Positions 44,891 to 53,827 of a stretch of DNA of 64,000 nucleotides are shown here, piece after piece (the stretch's first letter is position 1; every line of letters starts with the position of its first letter). Where the stretch lies: NCBI RefSeq assembly GCF_004362855.1, contig NZ_SNXW01000008.1:175371-239370 (forward strand), in the 5' to 3' direction. Made by a program: the position numbers and the translations under genes. A model generated the notes under the pieces. That model worked only from the letters and a program-made list of their open reading frames with translations. It ran no database searches and had not been told where the DNA came from. This DNA is from Aquabacterium commune (GTDB taxonomy: Bacteria; Pseudomonadota; Gammaproteobacteria; Burkholderiales; Burkholderiaceae_C).

Positions 44891-46753
44891 TCAAGCCGAT
44901 GGCTTGGCCTGCAGTTGGGCGATGCGGCCTTTCAGCGTTTCGACGATGTCGGGCAGCCAGCGCGGCGCATCGCTGGTGCCGCGCACCTTGCCCCAGGCGG
45001 CCAGCGCCTCCCGGTAGCTGGCCAGGGCCAGCGCGGGCTTGCCAGACATCTGGTGCAGGCTGCCGATGCGGGTGAGGGTGCGCGCCAGGGCCTGATCGTG
45101 TTTGCCGGGTTCTGACGCGGCCATGCGCAGTTGCAGGCCCAGCGCCGCGAGGCTCCATTGCGCCGCCAAGGCCGATTGGGCCGGGGCCAAGCCTGCCTCG
45201 CTGCGCGATGCGTCCTGCCATGCCTTGATCTGAGCTTCCCATTCGGCGGCTGGCAGCGCTTCCAGGGCGGCGCTGGTGGGCAGGGAGAGGGGGGTGTGGC
45301 TTCGCAGGACCGACGCCGCGGTGTTCTGGCAGGTGTCAGGTGGCAGCGGTGGGCGAGCAGACCGCTTTTTGCGTTCCAGGAACCTGGCTGGGTCGATCTC
45401 GGCCAGCTCATTCACGATGCGGGTCGCCTCGCGCCACGCCGCTTCGCCCAGGCAGGTCTGCTTGAGTTTCTGGTGGGACAGCTCCTGGTTCAGCAGGGTG
45501 GTGGCCAGCTCGTATTGGCGCATCAGGGTGGGTTCGCGCGCGGCCAGGGCGCGGCGCCAGACGAGCACGTCGCTCAGCGTTGCCAGGGCTTGCGCGTGCT
45601 GGCCCACCATGGCTTGCATGCGGGCGGCGTTCAGGCCAGCGCGCGAGGCGGCATCGGTGTGGACGGTGTCAGCGTCCGAGCGCATGGCCGCGTGCAAGCC
45701 CATCGCCTTCAGCCAGTGCTCACTGGCTTCGCCCGGGCGTTTCATGCCTTCGAGCAGGCGGCCCAGGGTGTCGTGCAGTCGGGCGACGGCCGTTTGGTTG
45801 TCGGTGGGGTACAGCGCCAGGGCGCGGGTCAATGAGCCATGGGCGCGGGTCAATGCACCATGGGCTTGAGAGAGGGTTTCGCCCGGGTGGTGCATTTGCA
45901 ATTGACCCAGCAAGTGCCACAGCTCGGGGCGTTCCGGCAGTGTCATCGTGGCCAGCCAACCTGTGTCGATAGCTGCCGGGCTGTCGCCGAGGGCGAGCTG
46001 CAACATGACGCGGAGCATCCAGGCTTGAGCCAGGTCGGCATCTTTTGACGGTGTGCCGACAGGAGCCCTCTGGAGCGCGATCATCGACAACACCTGCAGC
46101 GCCTGTTTTGGGTCTCCCCGCCACCAGTCTTGTAACGCCTCGCGGTACAGCGCAGGCATCTGCGCCGCATGGCCTTTGCCGGCCAGCAGGGCCCATGTGC
46201 CGGCGGGCTGGCCGAGGGGGTCGAGGGCCGCAGCCCACTCTGCAAGCCCCTCCATTTTCAGCTGTTGGGGCCCCACTTTCGTCGCGGCAGCCAATGCCGC
46301 GACGCGCGCCTGTTCGCTGGTGCGCAACACCAGCTGCCCCAAGTGAAATTCGCGCCACGCGACCACCGTCTCAGGCGCGGACACCAGCAGCGTCACCGGC
46401 GCAGGGGAGGCGGCAAGCGATGCAGGCCAGGTCAGCAGCACGTCGTTGACCACGGCCATGGCCTCGCCCGGCCGGCTCAGCTGCAGCGTCACCGCCTCCT
46501 TGCCAGCCGTTGCAGCGGAGGGGCGTGGCCAGCGGATCGCGAAGCGGCCTTCCGCATCGGTGGTCGCCACGACTTTCTGCCCGATGAGCACCGAGACCCC
46601 GGCCAGCGGCGCGCCGTCCAGTTGGTCCAGGCGCACCTGGCCGCTCAGCGTGGGCACATCGGCTGGGGCGGCGAGCGCACGGCCGGACAACAGCAATGCC
46701 GCAAGCACGGCCCGCAGCAGCCACCAGGGGTGGGTCCAGAACGCGGGCCTCAT
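44891..46753 (-). CDS. secreted TPR-like protein with carboxypeptidase-regulatory-like domain
   Basis: A 620-residue exported protein. A signal peptide (LLRAVLAALLLSGRALA-AP) is followed by a beta-sandwich of the carboxypeptidase regulatory type (LSGQVRLDQLDGAPLAGVSVLIGQ, about 35-110) and a long helical part with TPR-like repeats (ALASYREALAAWGKV near the end). A 21-bp duplication at 45821-45862 encodes AHGALTR AHGSLTR. Probably a periplasmic scaffold; no enzyme motif is seen. Its start overlaps the stop of the coiled-coil gene (ATGA at 46750-46753), so they likely act together. Confidence 0.65.
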   Translation of the reverse strand: MRPAFWTHPWWLLRAVLAALLLSGRALAAPADVPTLSGQVRLDQLDGAPLAGVSVLIGQKVVATTDAEGRFAIRWPRPSAATAGKEAVTLQLSRPGEAMAVVNDVLLTWPASLAASPAPVTLLVSAPETVVAWREFHLGQLVLRTSEQARVAALAAATKVGPQQLKMEGLAEWAAALDPLGQPAGTWALLAGKGHAAQMPALYREALQDWWRGDPKQALQVLSMIALQRAPVGTPSKDADLAQAWMLRVMLQLALGDSPAAIDTGWLATMTLPERPELWHLLGQLQMHHPGETLSQAHGALTRAHGSLTRALALYPTDNQTAVARLHDTLGRLLEGMKRPGEASEHWLKAMGLHAAMRSDADTVHTDAASRAGLNAARMQAMVGQHAQALATLSDVLVWRRALAAREPTLMRQYELATTLLNQELSHQKLKQTCLGEAAWREATRIVNELAEIDPARFLERKKRSARPPLPPDTCQNTAASVLRSHTPLSLPTSAALEALPAAEWEAQIKAWQDASRSEAGLAPAQSALAAQWSLAALGLQLRMAASEPGKHDQALARTLTRIGSLHQMSGKPALALASYREALAAWGKVRGTSDAPRWLPDIVETLKGRIAQLQAKPSA

Positions 46754-47499
46754 TTGCGCAAGGTCCTGGTGCCGCCACATGCCGCGGCGGTCTGGCCGGA
46801 GCGCGCCACCAGGGCCGCAGTCTCGTCCTGGAGGGCCTCGTGGCGCACATTGAAGGCCGCCACGCTGGCATTCGCTGCCGTGTTGCGGGCGTTGTGGGCC
46901 GCCACGCGCTGTTCGAAGGCCGCGTGCTCTTTCAGCAAGCGCGAGCGCCATTCACGCAGGCGCTCCAGCTCGGTGTTGTGCGCTTTGACCAGGGCATTGA
47001 AGGCGGTCACGTCGGCTGGACGCTGGGGGCGCTGCAGGCGTTTGCGCTCGAGGTCCTCGGCCTGGCGTTGCAGGGCGGTGTTGGCCTCGGACCAGCGCGC
47101 AGACTGCGCCTTCATGGCCTCGCTCGCCTTCTCCAGTTCGGCCATGGCGGCGTGCAGTGTGTTGCTGACCTGCTCCAGGCTGGCGCGTTCTTGGGTGAGC
47201 GCCTGCTGACGTTGCCGCGCGGCGTGCACGTCCTGCTGCATCGCCATGTCCTGGCCCAGGCAGCGTTCGATGTCGTCCAGGGTGATGTCGGGGGCCTCCG
47301 GCGCACCGGGGCGTCGCAAGCGGGAGGTGATGGCCGGCAGGCGAACGACGGGCTGGATGGCGATCGGGGCGCCGGGCTGGGCGGCAGCCTGGGCCGCAGG
47401 CGCTGCCGAGGGTGGGGCGGAGGGCGTGGCCACCGACGTGCCAAGCAAGGCGGTGGTCAGTGCGGCGGCCAGGGCGCGGGCGGCCAGCGGCTGGGGCAT
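46750..47499 (-). CDS. secreted coiled-coil protein
   Basis: A 249-residue exported protein. The signal peptide ends near ATPSAPP or AAPAAQA; a Pro/Ala-rich linker follows, and then residues about 80-235 form a long coiled coil rich in Gln, Glu and Arg (QQALTQERASLEQVSNTLHA, ELERLREWRSRLLKEHAAF). Cys residues are present at 80 and near the end. It has no recognised domain. The stop overlaps the TPR-like gene start, making a two-gene secreted pair of unknown function. Confidence 0.65.
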   Translation of the reverse strand: MPQPLAARALAAALTTALLGTSVATPSAPPSAAPAAQAAAQPGAPIAIQPVVRLPAITSRLRRPGAPEAPDITLDDIERCLGQDMAMQQDVHAARQRQQALTQERASLEQVSNTLHAAMAELEKASEAMKAQSARWSEANTALQRQAEDLERKRLQRPQRPADVTAFNALVKAHNTELERLREWRSRLLKEHAAFEQRVAAHNARNTAANASVAAFNVRHEALQDETAALVARSGQTAAACGGTRTLRK

Positions 47500-47598
47500 G
47501 GGATGTCTTCCTGAGGGAGGGCACCTCCGGGAAGGGGTGCGCGGATGGTGCCGCGCATCCTGGCAGTGACATGTGGCGCGTTCATGTCACCCCCTGGC

Positions 47599-47805
47599 TC
47601 AAGCGGTCGGCGGGGCGGCCTGTGGCGTGTCCTTCAAGGCCTGCCTGGTCTGCCACGCCCGCAGCGCCTGGCGGTGATCGGCCATGGCCAGGTCGTGGGT
47701 GTCGAAGATGCAGGGGTCGCAGCCACTGCCGCAGCAGGCGTTGATGTCCGGCGGCTCGGGCGGCAGGGGCATGGGGTCGTGGTCGGGGCTGGCTGGGTCG
47801 CTCAT
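47599..47805 (-). CDS. small oxidoreductase-like protein (PF09791 type)
   Basis: A 68-residue protein with the compact Cys motif of the oxidoreductase-like N-terminal family: PPEPPDINACCGSGCDPCIFD, where Cys residues may bind metal or a cluster, followed by a short helix (HRQALRAWQTRQALK). The ATG at 47805 (MSDPASPDHD) matches the usual start. Upstream in-frame sequence (to 48090) is part of the 21-bp repeat array and is not coding. Function is unknown. Confidence 0.8.
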   Translation of the reverse strand: MSDPASPDHDPMPLPPEPPDINACCGSGCDPCIFDTHDLAMADHRQALRAWQTRQALKDTPQAAPPTA

Positions 47806-47839
47806 GGCCCGATTTTCTCGCAGGGGCTCGCGCGGCGGG

Positions 47840-48155
47840 GCGGGCGCAAGCCAAAAACCCTCGCGCACCGTGCCAAACGCCTTGCGTGCAAGCCGCCACG
47901 GGCCGTGCACCGGCCGGAACGTGCCGTGCGCCGAGTCCCCGGGTGTGGCCGGTGCGTCGAGTCGGCTTGCGCGCCGAGCAGATGGCCTGGCGCGCGACCC
48001 GCGCGGAGCGGCACCCCGCCCGACATGACTTGCGCTCGCGGCCATGGCGTGTCGCGCGTGCATGGTCACGGCTTGCGCGCGACCCGACAAGACTTGCGCG
48101 CGAAGCCAATGGCCTTGCGCACCAGGCCAAACGGGCGGCGTGCCGCCTGTTCAGC
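47840..48155. repeat. degenerate 21-bp tandem repeat array
   Basis: About 13 units of 21 bases (one or two of 22) with consensus near CTTGCGCGCGACCCGACATGG. Clear unit starts: 47860, 47881, 47966, 47987, 48029, 48051, 48072, 48093 and 48114; others are weaker. The units at 47860 and 48114 match at 17 of 21 positions though 254 bases apart; 47987 and 48072 match at 16 of 21. The array fills most of the 362-bp gap between the small oxidoreductase-like gene and the isochorismatase-like gene. No supported gene reads through it. Confidence 0.75.
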
Positions 48156-48167
48156 CCGGCGCGCCGC

Positions 48168-48752
48168 TCAGTCCGCCGCTTTGATGAGCGCCAGCACCTC
48201 GCGGAAGCGCGCGTGCTGGCAGTCGCCCAGCCACTCGAAGAGCACCATCTCGTGCGTGACCACGGTGGTGCCGGCCTGGCCCATGCGCGCCATGGCGGCG
48301 GCGTGGTCGCTCGCGCGGCGCGAGCCGCTGGCGTTGGCCACCACCCAGACGCGCCAGTCTGGCCGGGCTCGCAGCAAGCCCAGCGCGGTCTGCAGCAGGC
48401 AGACGTGGGCCTCGCAGCCCGCGATGACGATGTCGGTGCAGCCCGGCCGGGCGGCTTGCACGGCGTCCACCAGGCCGTCGGGGCAGGCGTCGAAATGCGT
48501 CTTGGCGACGGTGGTGTCGCACAGGGCTTTGAGCGCGTCCGCGTTCGGCCCCAGGCGCGCGGGGTTCTGCTCGGTGCCGATCACCGGCACGCCCAGCAGG
48601 CGCGCGCCTTCGGCCAGCAGCACGGCGCGCGCCAGTGCCTGGCCGCCCTCGTGGATGGCGGGCATCAAGCGCCCCTGGTAGTCCACCAGCACGAGCACGC
48701 TGGTGTCGGCGTGCATCGCGTGGGCCAGGCCCGTGGCCGTGGTGTCAGACAC
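48168..48752 (-). CDS. isochorismatase-like cysteine hydrolase
   Basis: A 194-residue cysteine hydrolase. The catalytic triad is visible: Asp24 (LVDYQGRL), Lys84 (VAKTHFDAC) and Cys118 (GCEAHVCLLQTAL), with the cis-peptide IAGCEA before it. Family members hydrolyse isochorismate, amides or related compounds; the substrate is unknown (YcaC-like). A GTG start at 48752 lies 11 bases after the acyl-CoA dehydrogenase stop; an ATG at 48716 is the alternative. It is the last gene of the acyl-CoA operon. Confidence 0.85.
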   Translation of the reverse strand: MSDTTATGLAHAMHADTSVLVLVDYQGRLMPAIHEGGQALARAVLLAEGARLLGVPVIGTEQNPARLGPNADALKALCDTTVAKTHFDACPDGLVDAVQAARPGCTDIVIAGCEAHVCLLQTALGLLRARPDWRVWVVANASGSRRASDHAAAMARMGQAGTTVVTHEMVLFEWLGDCQHARFREVLALIKAAD

Positions 48753-48763
48753 GCTGTGCCCGC

Positions 48764-49957
48764 TCAGAAAAAGGCCTGGATGCCGGTCTGCGCACGCCCC
48801 AGGATCAGCGCGTGCACATCGTGCGTGCCCTCGTAGGTGTTGACCACTTCGAGGTTGACCAGGTGGCGGGCCACGCCGAACTCGTCGCTGATGCCGTTGC
48901 CGCCCATCATGTCGCGCGCCAGGCGGGCGATGTCCAGCGCCTTGCCGCAGTTGTTGCGCTTCATGAGCGAGGTCAACTCAACGCCGGCCTTGCCTTCGTC
49001 CTTCATGCGGCCCAGGCGCAGGCTGCCTTGCAGGCCCAAGGCGATCTCGGTCTGCATGTCGGCCAGCTTCTTCTGGATGAGTTGGTTGGCGGCCAGCGGG
49101 CGGCCGAACTGCTGGCGGTCGAGCACGTACTGGCGGGCGCGCAGCCAGCAGTCTTCGGCCGCGCCCATCGCCCCCCAGGAGATGCCGTAGCGCGCCGAGT
49201 TCAGGCAGGTGAAAGGGCCCTTCAAGCCGCGCACATCGGGGAAGGCGTTCTCTTCGGGCACGAACACATCGTCCATGGCGATCTCGCCGGTGATGCTGGC
49301 GCGCAAGCCCACCTTGCCGTGGATGGCCGGGGCGCTCAGGCCCTGCCAGCCCTTCTCCAGCACGAAGCCGCGGATGGCGTCTTTGCCGTTCTCGTTGAAC
49401 TGCGCCCACACCACGAACACGTCGGCAATGGGCGAGTTGCTGATCCACATCTTGCTGCCGCGCAGCGTGTAGCCGCCATCGACTTTCGTGGCGCGCGTCA
49501 GCATGCTGGCCGGGTCAGAGCCGTGGTTGGGCTCGGTCAGGCCGAAGCAGCCGATGAACTCGCCCGACGCCAGCTTGGGCAGGTACTTGGCGCGCGTGGC
49601 TTCAGTGCCGAACTCGAAGATGGGCAGCATCACCAGCGAGGACTGCACGCTCATCATCGAGCGGTAGCCCGAGTCCACCCGCTCGACCTCGCGGGCGATC
49701 AGGCCGTAGCTGACGTGGTTCAGGCCCGCGCCGCCATACGCGGTCGGGAGGGTCGCGCCCAGCAGGCCGAGCGCGCCCATCTCGCGGAAGATGGCCGGGT
49801 CGGTCTGTTCGTTGCGGAAGGCCAGGGTCACGCGGGGCAGCAGCTTGTCTTGCGCGTAGCTGCGGGCCGCGTCGCGCACCATGCGTTCTTCCGTCGTGAG
49901 CTGGTCGTCGAGCAAGAAGGGGTCGGCCCATTGGAAGGCGGGGTTGGCTTGGCTCAT
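48764..49957 (-). CDS. gcdH: glutaryl-CoA dehydrogenase-like acyl-CoA dehydrogenase
   Basis: A 397-residue FAD enzyme. Family features: [23 protein letters not shown] near the start, [36 protein letters not shown] and the catalytic Glu in [26 protein letters not shown], all typical of glutaryl-CoA dehydrogenase, which makes crotonyl-CoA. The ATG at 49957 has GGAG upstream and fits the family; a start at 49996 is possible. It is fourth in an operon led by a 3-hydroxyacyl-CoA dehydrogenase and is probably for dicarboxylic acid breakdown. Confidence 0.9.
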   Translation of the reverse strand: MSQANPAFQWADPFLLDDQLTTEERMVRDAARSYAQDKLLPRVTLAFRNEQTDPAIFREMGALGLLGATLPTAYGGAGLNHVSYGLIAREVERVDSGYRSMMSVQSSLVMLPIFEFGTEATRAKYLPKLASGEFIGCFGLTEPNHGSDPASMLTRATKVDGGYTLRGSKMWISNSPIADVFVVWAQFNENGKDAIRGFVLEKGWQGLSAPAIHGKVGLRASITGEIAMDDVFVPEENAFPDVRGLKGPFTCLNSARYGISWGAMGAAEDCWLRARQYVLDRQQFGRPLAANQLIQKKLADMQTEIALGLQGSLRLGRMKDEGKAGVELTSLMKRNNCGKALDIARLARDMMGGNGISDEFGVARHLVNLEVVNTYEGTHDVHALILGRAQTGIQAFF

Positions 49958-50009
49958 GGGGGCTCCGGTGGGGCTGGGGATGTGGGCTTCGGACATCGTG
50001 GGCGCGAGC

Positions 50010-51155
50010 TTATGCCGAGGCACCCAGGGCGATGAAGCGCTGCAGGTGGTGGTCCTCGTCGCCCAGCTGGGCATCGATGAGCACCAGGCGCTTGGCGCAG
50101 TGCGACAGTGGCAGCTCCCAGGTCATGCCGATGCCGCCGTGCAGCTGGATGGCTTCTTCGGCCACCAGCGTGCCGATGCGCCCGATGCTGACCTTGGCCG
50201 CCGACAGCGCGCGTTCGCGGGCGAGGCGCTCGCTGCCATCCAGCGCGGCGGCGGCGTTGATGACGGCCGAGCGCGCCTGTTCGATCTCCAGCAGCACGGT
50301 GGCCATGCGGTGTTGCAGGGCCTGGAAGCTGCCAATCGGCACGCCGAACTGCTGGCGCGTCTGCAGGTACGCGATGGTCATGCGCTTGGCCACCTCCATG
50401 GCGCCCAGACTCTCGGCGCACAGCGCCAGCAGGCCACGGCCCACGGCGTGCTCCAGCGTGGCCAGGCCTGCGTCCACGTGCGCCTCGCCGCCCAGCAGGG
50501 CCGAGGCCGGCAGGCGCAGCTGGTTGAACATCACGTCGGCCACGCGGCCGCCATCGTGCGCGGGCAGGCCGCGGCGCACCAGTCCCGGCGCATCGGCCGG
50601 CACGACGAACAGCGAGATGCCTTGCGCGTCGGTCGTGGCGCCCGCGGTGCGCGCCGACACCAGCAGCCAGTCGGCCTGGTCGCCCAGCGGCACGGCGGTC
50701 TTGTGGTCTTGCAGCACCCAGCCCTCGCCATGGCGCTCGGCCCGCGTGGCCACGTGCTGCACGTGGCCGAAGGCGCCCGGCTCGTCGTGGGCCAGCGCGG
50801 CCACGTGCTCGCCGGCCATCAGCGGTGCCAGCAGCGTCTTTTGTCCGTGGGTGCCCGCGTGCGCCAGCGCGCTGCCGGCCATCAGCGCGGGCAGGAAGGG
50901 CTCCAGCACCAGGCCGGCGCCCAGGGCTTCGAACACCACGGCGATGTCGAAGCCCGCGCCGCCATAGCCGCCATCGGCCTCGGTGAACAGCGCCCCGATG
51001 GCGCCGAGTTCGGCGAATGCCGCCCAGCGTGCGCGGCTGAAGCCTTCGGGGGATGCGGCCGCGGCCATGCGGGCCTCGAAGCCGGCTTGCTCGGCCACGT
51101 AGCGGCCCAGGGTGTCGGCCAGCATGCGGCGGTCTTCGGTGTGGGTGAAGTTCAT
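50010..51155 (-). CDS. acyl-CoA dehydrogenase (pimeloyl-CoA dehydrogenase small-subunit-like)
   Basis: A 381-residue acyl-CoA dehydrogenase-fold protein ([64 protein letters not shown]). It pairs with the next gene as in pimC/pimD, where two ACAD-like subunits form a dehydrogenase for pimeloyl-CoA or similar diacyl-CoA. The ATG at 51155 is 10 bases after the stop of the large subunit. Substrate is inferred from the pair and the operon only. Confidence 0.8.
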   Translation of the reverse strand: MNFTHTEDRRMLADTLGRYVAEQAGFEARMAAAASPEGFSRARWAAFAELGAIGALFTEADGGYGGAGFDIAVVFEALGAGLVLEPFLPALMAGSALAHAGTHGQKTLLAPLMAGEHVAALAHDEPGAFGHVQHVATRAERHGEGWVLQDHKTAVPLGDQADWLLVSARTAGATTDAQGISLFVVPADAPGLVRRGLPAHDGGRVADVMFNQLRLPASALLGGEAHVDAGLATLEHAVGRGLLALCAESLGAMEVAKRMTIAYLQTRQQFGVPIGSFQALQHRMATVLLEIEQARSAVINAAAALDGSERLARERALSAAKVSIGRIGTLVAEEAIQLHGGIGMTWELPLSHCAKRLVLIDAQLGDEDHHLQRFIALGASA

Positions 51156-51165
51156 GGCGTGGTCC

Positions 51166-52356
51166 TCACAGTCCCAGGATCATCTTGGCGATGATGTTTT
51201 TCTGGACCTCGTTGGAGCCGCCGAAGATCGACAGCTTGCGGTTGTTGAAGTACTGCGCGGTGGCGTGGTGCACCTCGGGCTCGGCGCCCAGCGGGCTGTC
51301 CACGCCGGGGCCCACGAGCGCCCGTGCGTGCGGGCCCATGGCGCGGCGCAGCAGCGCGTTGAGCTCCTGGCGGATCTCGGTGCCCTTGATCTTCAGCATG
51401 GAGCTCTCCGCGCCCGGCGCACCGCCCCCGGCCACCGCCGCGATCACGCGCAGGTTGGTGGTCTTCATGTTCTCCAGCTCGATCTCGATGTGCGCCATGC
51501 GCGCAGCGAACAGCGGGTCCTGCGCCAGGGGCTTGCCGTTCTTCTTGACGCGCTGGGCCACGTCTTTCAGGCGCGCCATGGCCGCCACCGAAAAGCCCAC
51601 GCCCGCGATGTTGGTGCGCTCATAGGTCAGCAGGTACTTGGCGCAGGTCCAGCCCTTGTGCTCCTCGCCCACCAGGTTCGCCACCGGCACCTTCACATCG
51701 GTGAAGAAGACCTCGTTGACCTCGTGCGCGCCGTCCAGCGTGACGATGGGGCGCACCTCCACACCGGGCGTGGCCATGTCGATCAGCAGGAAGCTGATGC
51801 CTTCTTGCTTCTTGGCGTCGCGGTCGGTGCGCACCAGGCAGAAGATCATGTTGGCGTGGTGGCCCAGCGTGGTCCAGGTCTTCTGGCCATTGACCACGTA
51901 GAACTGGCCGCTGGCGTCTTTCACGGCGGTGGTTTTCACGGCGGCCAGGTCCGAGCCCGCGCCGGGTTCGGAGTAGCCCTGGCACCACCAGTCGCTGCCA
52001 TCGAGGATGCGCGGCAGCCAGTGCCGCTTTTGCGCTTCGCTGCCGTACTTGATGAGCACGGGCCCCAGCATGTTCACGCCAAAGGGCACGGTGCGCGGGC
52101 AGCAGGCCAGGGCGCATTCGTGCTCGAAGATGAACTTCTGCACGGCGCTCCAGCCGGTGCCGCCCCACTGCTGGGGCCAGTGGTTGGCCAGCCAGCCCTG
52201 GGCGTTGAGGATGGCATGCCACGCTTCGTGGTCGGCCTTGCCCAGGTGCTCGCCGGCGCGGACCTTGTCGGTCAGGTGGGCGGGCACCTTGTCGCGCAGG
52301 AAGGCCCGCACTTCGTCGCGGAAGGCCTGTTCTTCAGGCGTGAAACTCAGGTCCAT
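51166..52356 (-). CDS. acyl-CoA dehydrogenase (pimeloyl-CoA dehydrogenase large-subunit-like)
   Basis: A 396-residue acyl-CoA dehydrogenase (MDLSFTPEEQAFRDEVRAFLRD; WCQGYSEPGAGSDLAAVKTTA; VNGQKTWTTLGHHANMIFC; ends NNRKLSIFGGSNEVQKNIIAKMILGL). FAD-binding and substrate segments are conserved. It belongs to the PimC-like group that acts with a PimD-like partner, encoded just downstream. It starts 9 bases after the 3-hydroxyacyl-CoA dehydrogenase stop. Confidence 0.83.
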   Translation of the reverse strand: MDLSFTPEEQAFRDEVRAFLRDKVPAHLTDKVRAGEHLGKADHEAWHAILNAQGWLANHWPQQWGGTGWSAVQKFIFEHECALACCPRTVPFGVNMLGPVLIKYGSEAQKRHWLPRILDGSDWWCQGYSEPGAGSDLAAVKTTAVKDASGQFYVVNGQKTWTTLGHHANMIFCLVRTDRDAKKQEGISFLLIDMATPGVEVRPIVTLDGAHEVNEVFFTDVKVPVANLVGEEHKGWTCAKYLLTYERTNIAGVGFSVAAMARLKDVAQRVKKNGKPLAQDPLFAARMAHIEIELENMKTTNLRVIAAVAGGGAPGAESSMLKIKGTEIRQELNALLRRAMGPHARALVGPGVDSPLGAEPEVHHATAQYFNNRKLSIFGGSNEVQKNIIAKMILGL

Positions 52357-52365
52357 GGGGCGTCC

Positions 52366-53721
52366 TCAAAAGTTGTTCAGGCTGTCGAAGGTCTGGCCCT
52401 CGGCCACGAGTTTTTCCAGCAGCGCAGACGGCTGCCAGAACAGCGGGTCTGCCTGCGCGAAGGTGCGGATGTCGGTCAGGATGCTGGCCAGACCGACCGT
52501 GTCGGCGTGCTTCATGGGGCCACCGCGCCAGCGCGGGAAACCGTAGCCATGCACCAGCGTGACATCGACGTCGAGCGGGCGCAAGGCGATGCCCTCATCG
52601 ACGACCTTGGCACCCTCGTTGACCATGGCGGCCAAGTAGCGGCGCTGCATCTCATCCAGCGTGAAGTGGCGCGGCGTGATGCCGGCCTTGGCGCGCTCTT
52701 CGGCGACGATGGCCTCAACCTCGGGGTCGGGCTTGCCGCTGCGCGAGCCGGCTTCGTACACGTACCAGCCGCGGCCTGTTTTCTGGCCGAACCAGCCGCG
52801 CTCGCAGAGCCGGTCGGCGATGTGCACATACCGGGCCTTGGGCGCGTTCGGATCGCGCGTGGCGGCACGGCGCTTGCGCGTCGCCCAGCCGATGTCGCCA
52901 CCGGCCAGGTCGCTCATTTCATACGGCCCCATGGGGAAGCCGAAGGCGCGCACCATGGCGTCGATCTCGTACGGCGAGGCGCCATCCGCCATCAGGTGGT
53001 CGGCCGCCGTGCGATAGACGGCCAGGATGCGGTTGCCGATGAACCCATCGCACACCCCGGCGCGCACCGCCACCTTCTGGAGCCGGGCGGCCAGCGCGAA
53101 GGCCGTGGCGACCACGTCGGCGCTGACCTGCGTGGGCACCACGATTTCCAGCAGCTTCATGACGTGGGCCGGCGAGAAGAAGTGCAAGCCGATGACGTCT
53201 TGCGGGCGCGATGTGGCTTGCGCGATGGCGTCGATGTCCAGGTAGGACGTGTTGGTGGCCAGCACGGCGCCGGGCTTGCAGTGGCGGTCCAGCTCGGCGA
53301 ACACCGCGTGCTTGACGGCCATGTCCTCGAACACCGCCTCGATGACCAGGTCCACGTCCTGGAGCGCGGCGTAGTCGGTCGAGCCTTGCAAGCGCGTCAT
53401 TACCGCGGCCTTGCCCTCGGGCGTCAGCCGGCCCTTGGCCACGCGGCCGTCGTGCACCTTCTCCACCCGCGAGCGCCCCAAGGCCACAGCGGCTTCGTCG
53501 CGCTCGACCATCACCACCGGCAGGCCGGCGTCCAGCACCGCCACGGCGATGCCCGCGCCCATGGTGCCGCCACCGACCACCCCCACCGAGGCCACCGGGC
53601 GGGGTCTGCCCCGGCGGGCTTGGGGGGTGTTGGCGGCCGCTTGTTCTGCGCGCTGCAGGTGGGCGAGGGCGGCGTCTGCGAGGGCGCTGTCTGCCTGGGT
53701 GATCTCTGGGGCTTGGGTCAT
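52366..53721 (-). CDS. 3-hydroxyacyl-CoA dehydrogenase without hydratase domain
   Basis: A 451-residue NAD-dependent dehydrogenase. The Rossmann motif is VGVVGGGTMGAGIA (46-59), followed by the catalytic His region (VIGLHFFSPAHVMKLLEIV), FIGNRI and two C-terminal helical domains (RLCERGWFGQKTGRGWYVY). Related PimF/FadB-type proteins carry an enoyl-CoA hydratase domain before this module; here only about 45 residues of linker precede it and no separate hydratase gene is in the operon. It is the first gene, divergent from the LysR regulator. Confidence 0.88.
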   Translation of the reverse strand: MTQAPEITQADSALADAALAHLQRAEQAAANTPQARRGRPRPVASVGVVGGGTMGAGIAVAVLDAGLPVVMVERDEAAVALGRSRVEKVHDGRVAKGRLTPEGKAAVMTRLQGSTDYAALQDVDLVIEAVFEDMAVKHAVFAELDRHCKPGAVLATNTSYLDIDAIAQATSRPQDVIGLHFFSPAHVMKLLEIVVPTQVSADVVATAFALAARLQKVAVRAGVCDGFIGNRILAVYRTAADHLMADGASPYEIDAMVRAFGFPMGPYEMSDLAGGDIGWATRKRRAATRDPNAPKARYVHIADRLCERGWFGQKTGRGWYVYEAGSRSGKPDPEVEAIVAEERAKAGITPRHFTLDEMQRRYLAAMVNEGAKVVDEGIALRPLDVDVTLVHGYGFPRWRGGPMKHADTVGLASILTDIRTFAQADPLFWQPSALLEKLVAEGQTFDSLNNF

Positions 53722-53772
53722 GGGCAGGGGGGCTTGTGCGGTGTTCGTCGATTGTTCGAGGGCGAAGCAGTT

Positions 53773-53821
53773 TTGACAATCCGCACAAGCATTGACAGGC
53801 TGTCAAAGGAAATTTGACAAT
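53773..53821. promoter_or_regulatory. LysR operator and divergent promoter region
   Basis: TTGACA-GGC-TGTCAA (53792-53806) is a perfect inverted repeat with 6-base arms that contains a T-N11-A LysR-type core. Direct copies TTGACAAT lie on both sides (53773-53780 and 53814-53821). It is between the dehydrogenase operon and the LysR gene, 22 bases before the LysR start. Likely the self- and target-operator of that regulator. Confidence 0.65.
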
Positions 53822-53827
53822 CACACC

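Noticed and set aside
47840..48155. The 21-bp repeats as a CRISPR array
   Set aside because: Units adjoin one another without spacers, differ from each other at many places, and no cas gene is present.
47886..48836. Plus-strand frame reading heptads (LARDPTR, LAREANG, LAHQAKR) through the 21-bp repeats
   Set aside because: The heptad look follows from the 21-base period in any frame; the frame continues antisense through the isochorismatase-like gene and has no ribosome site.
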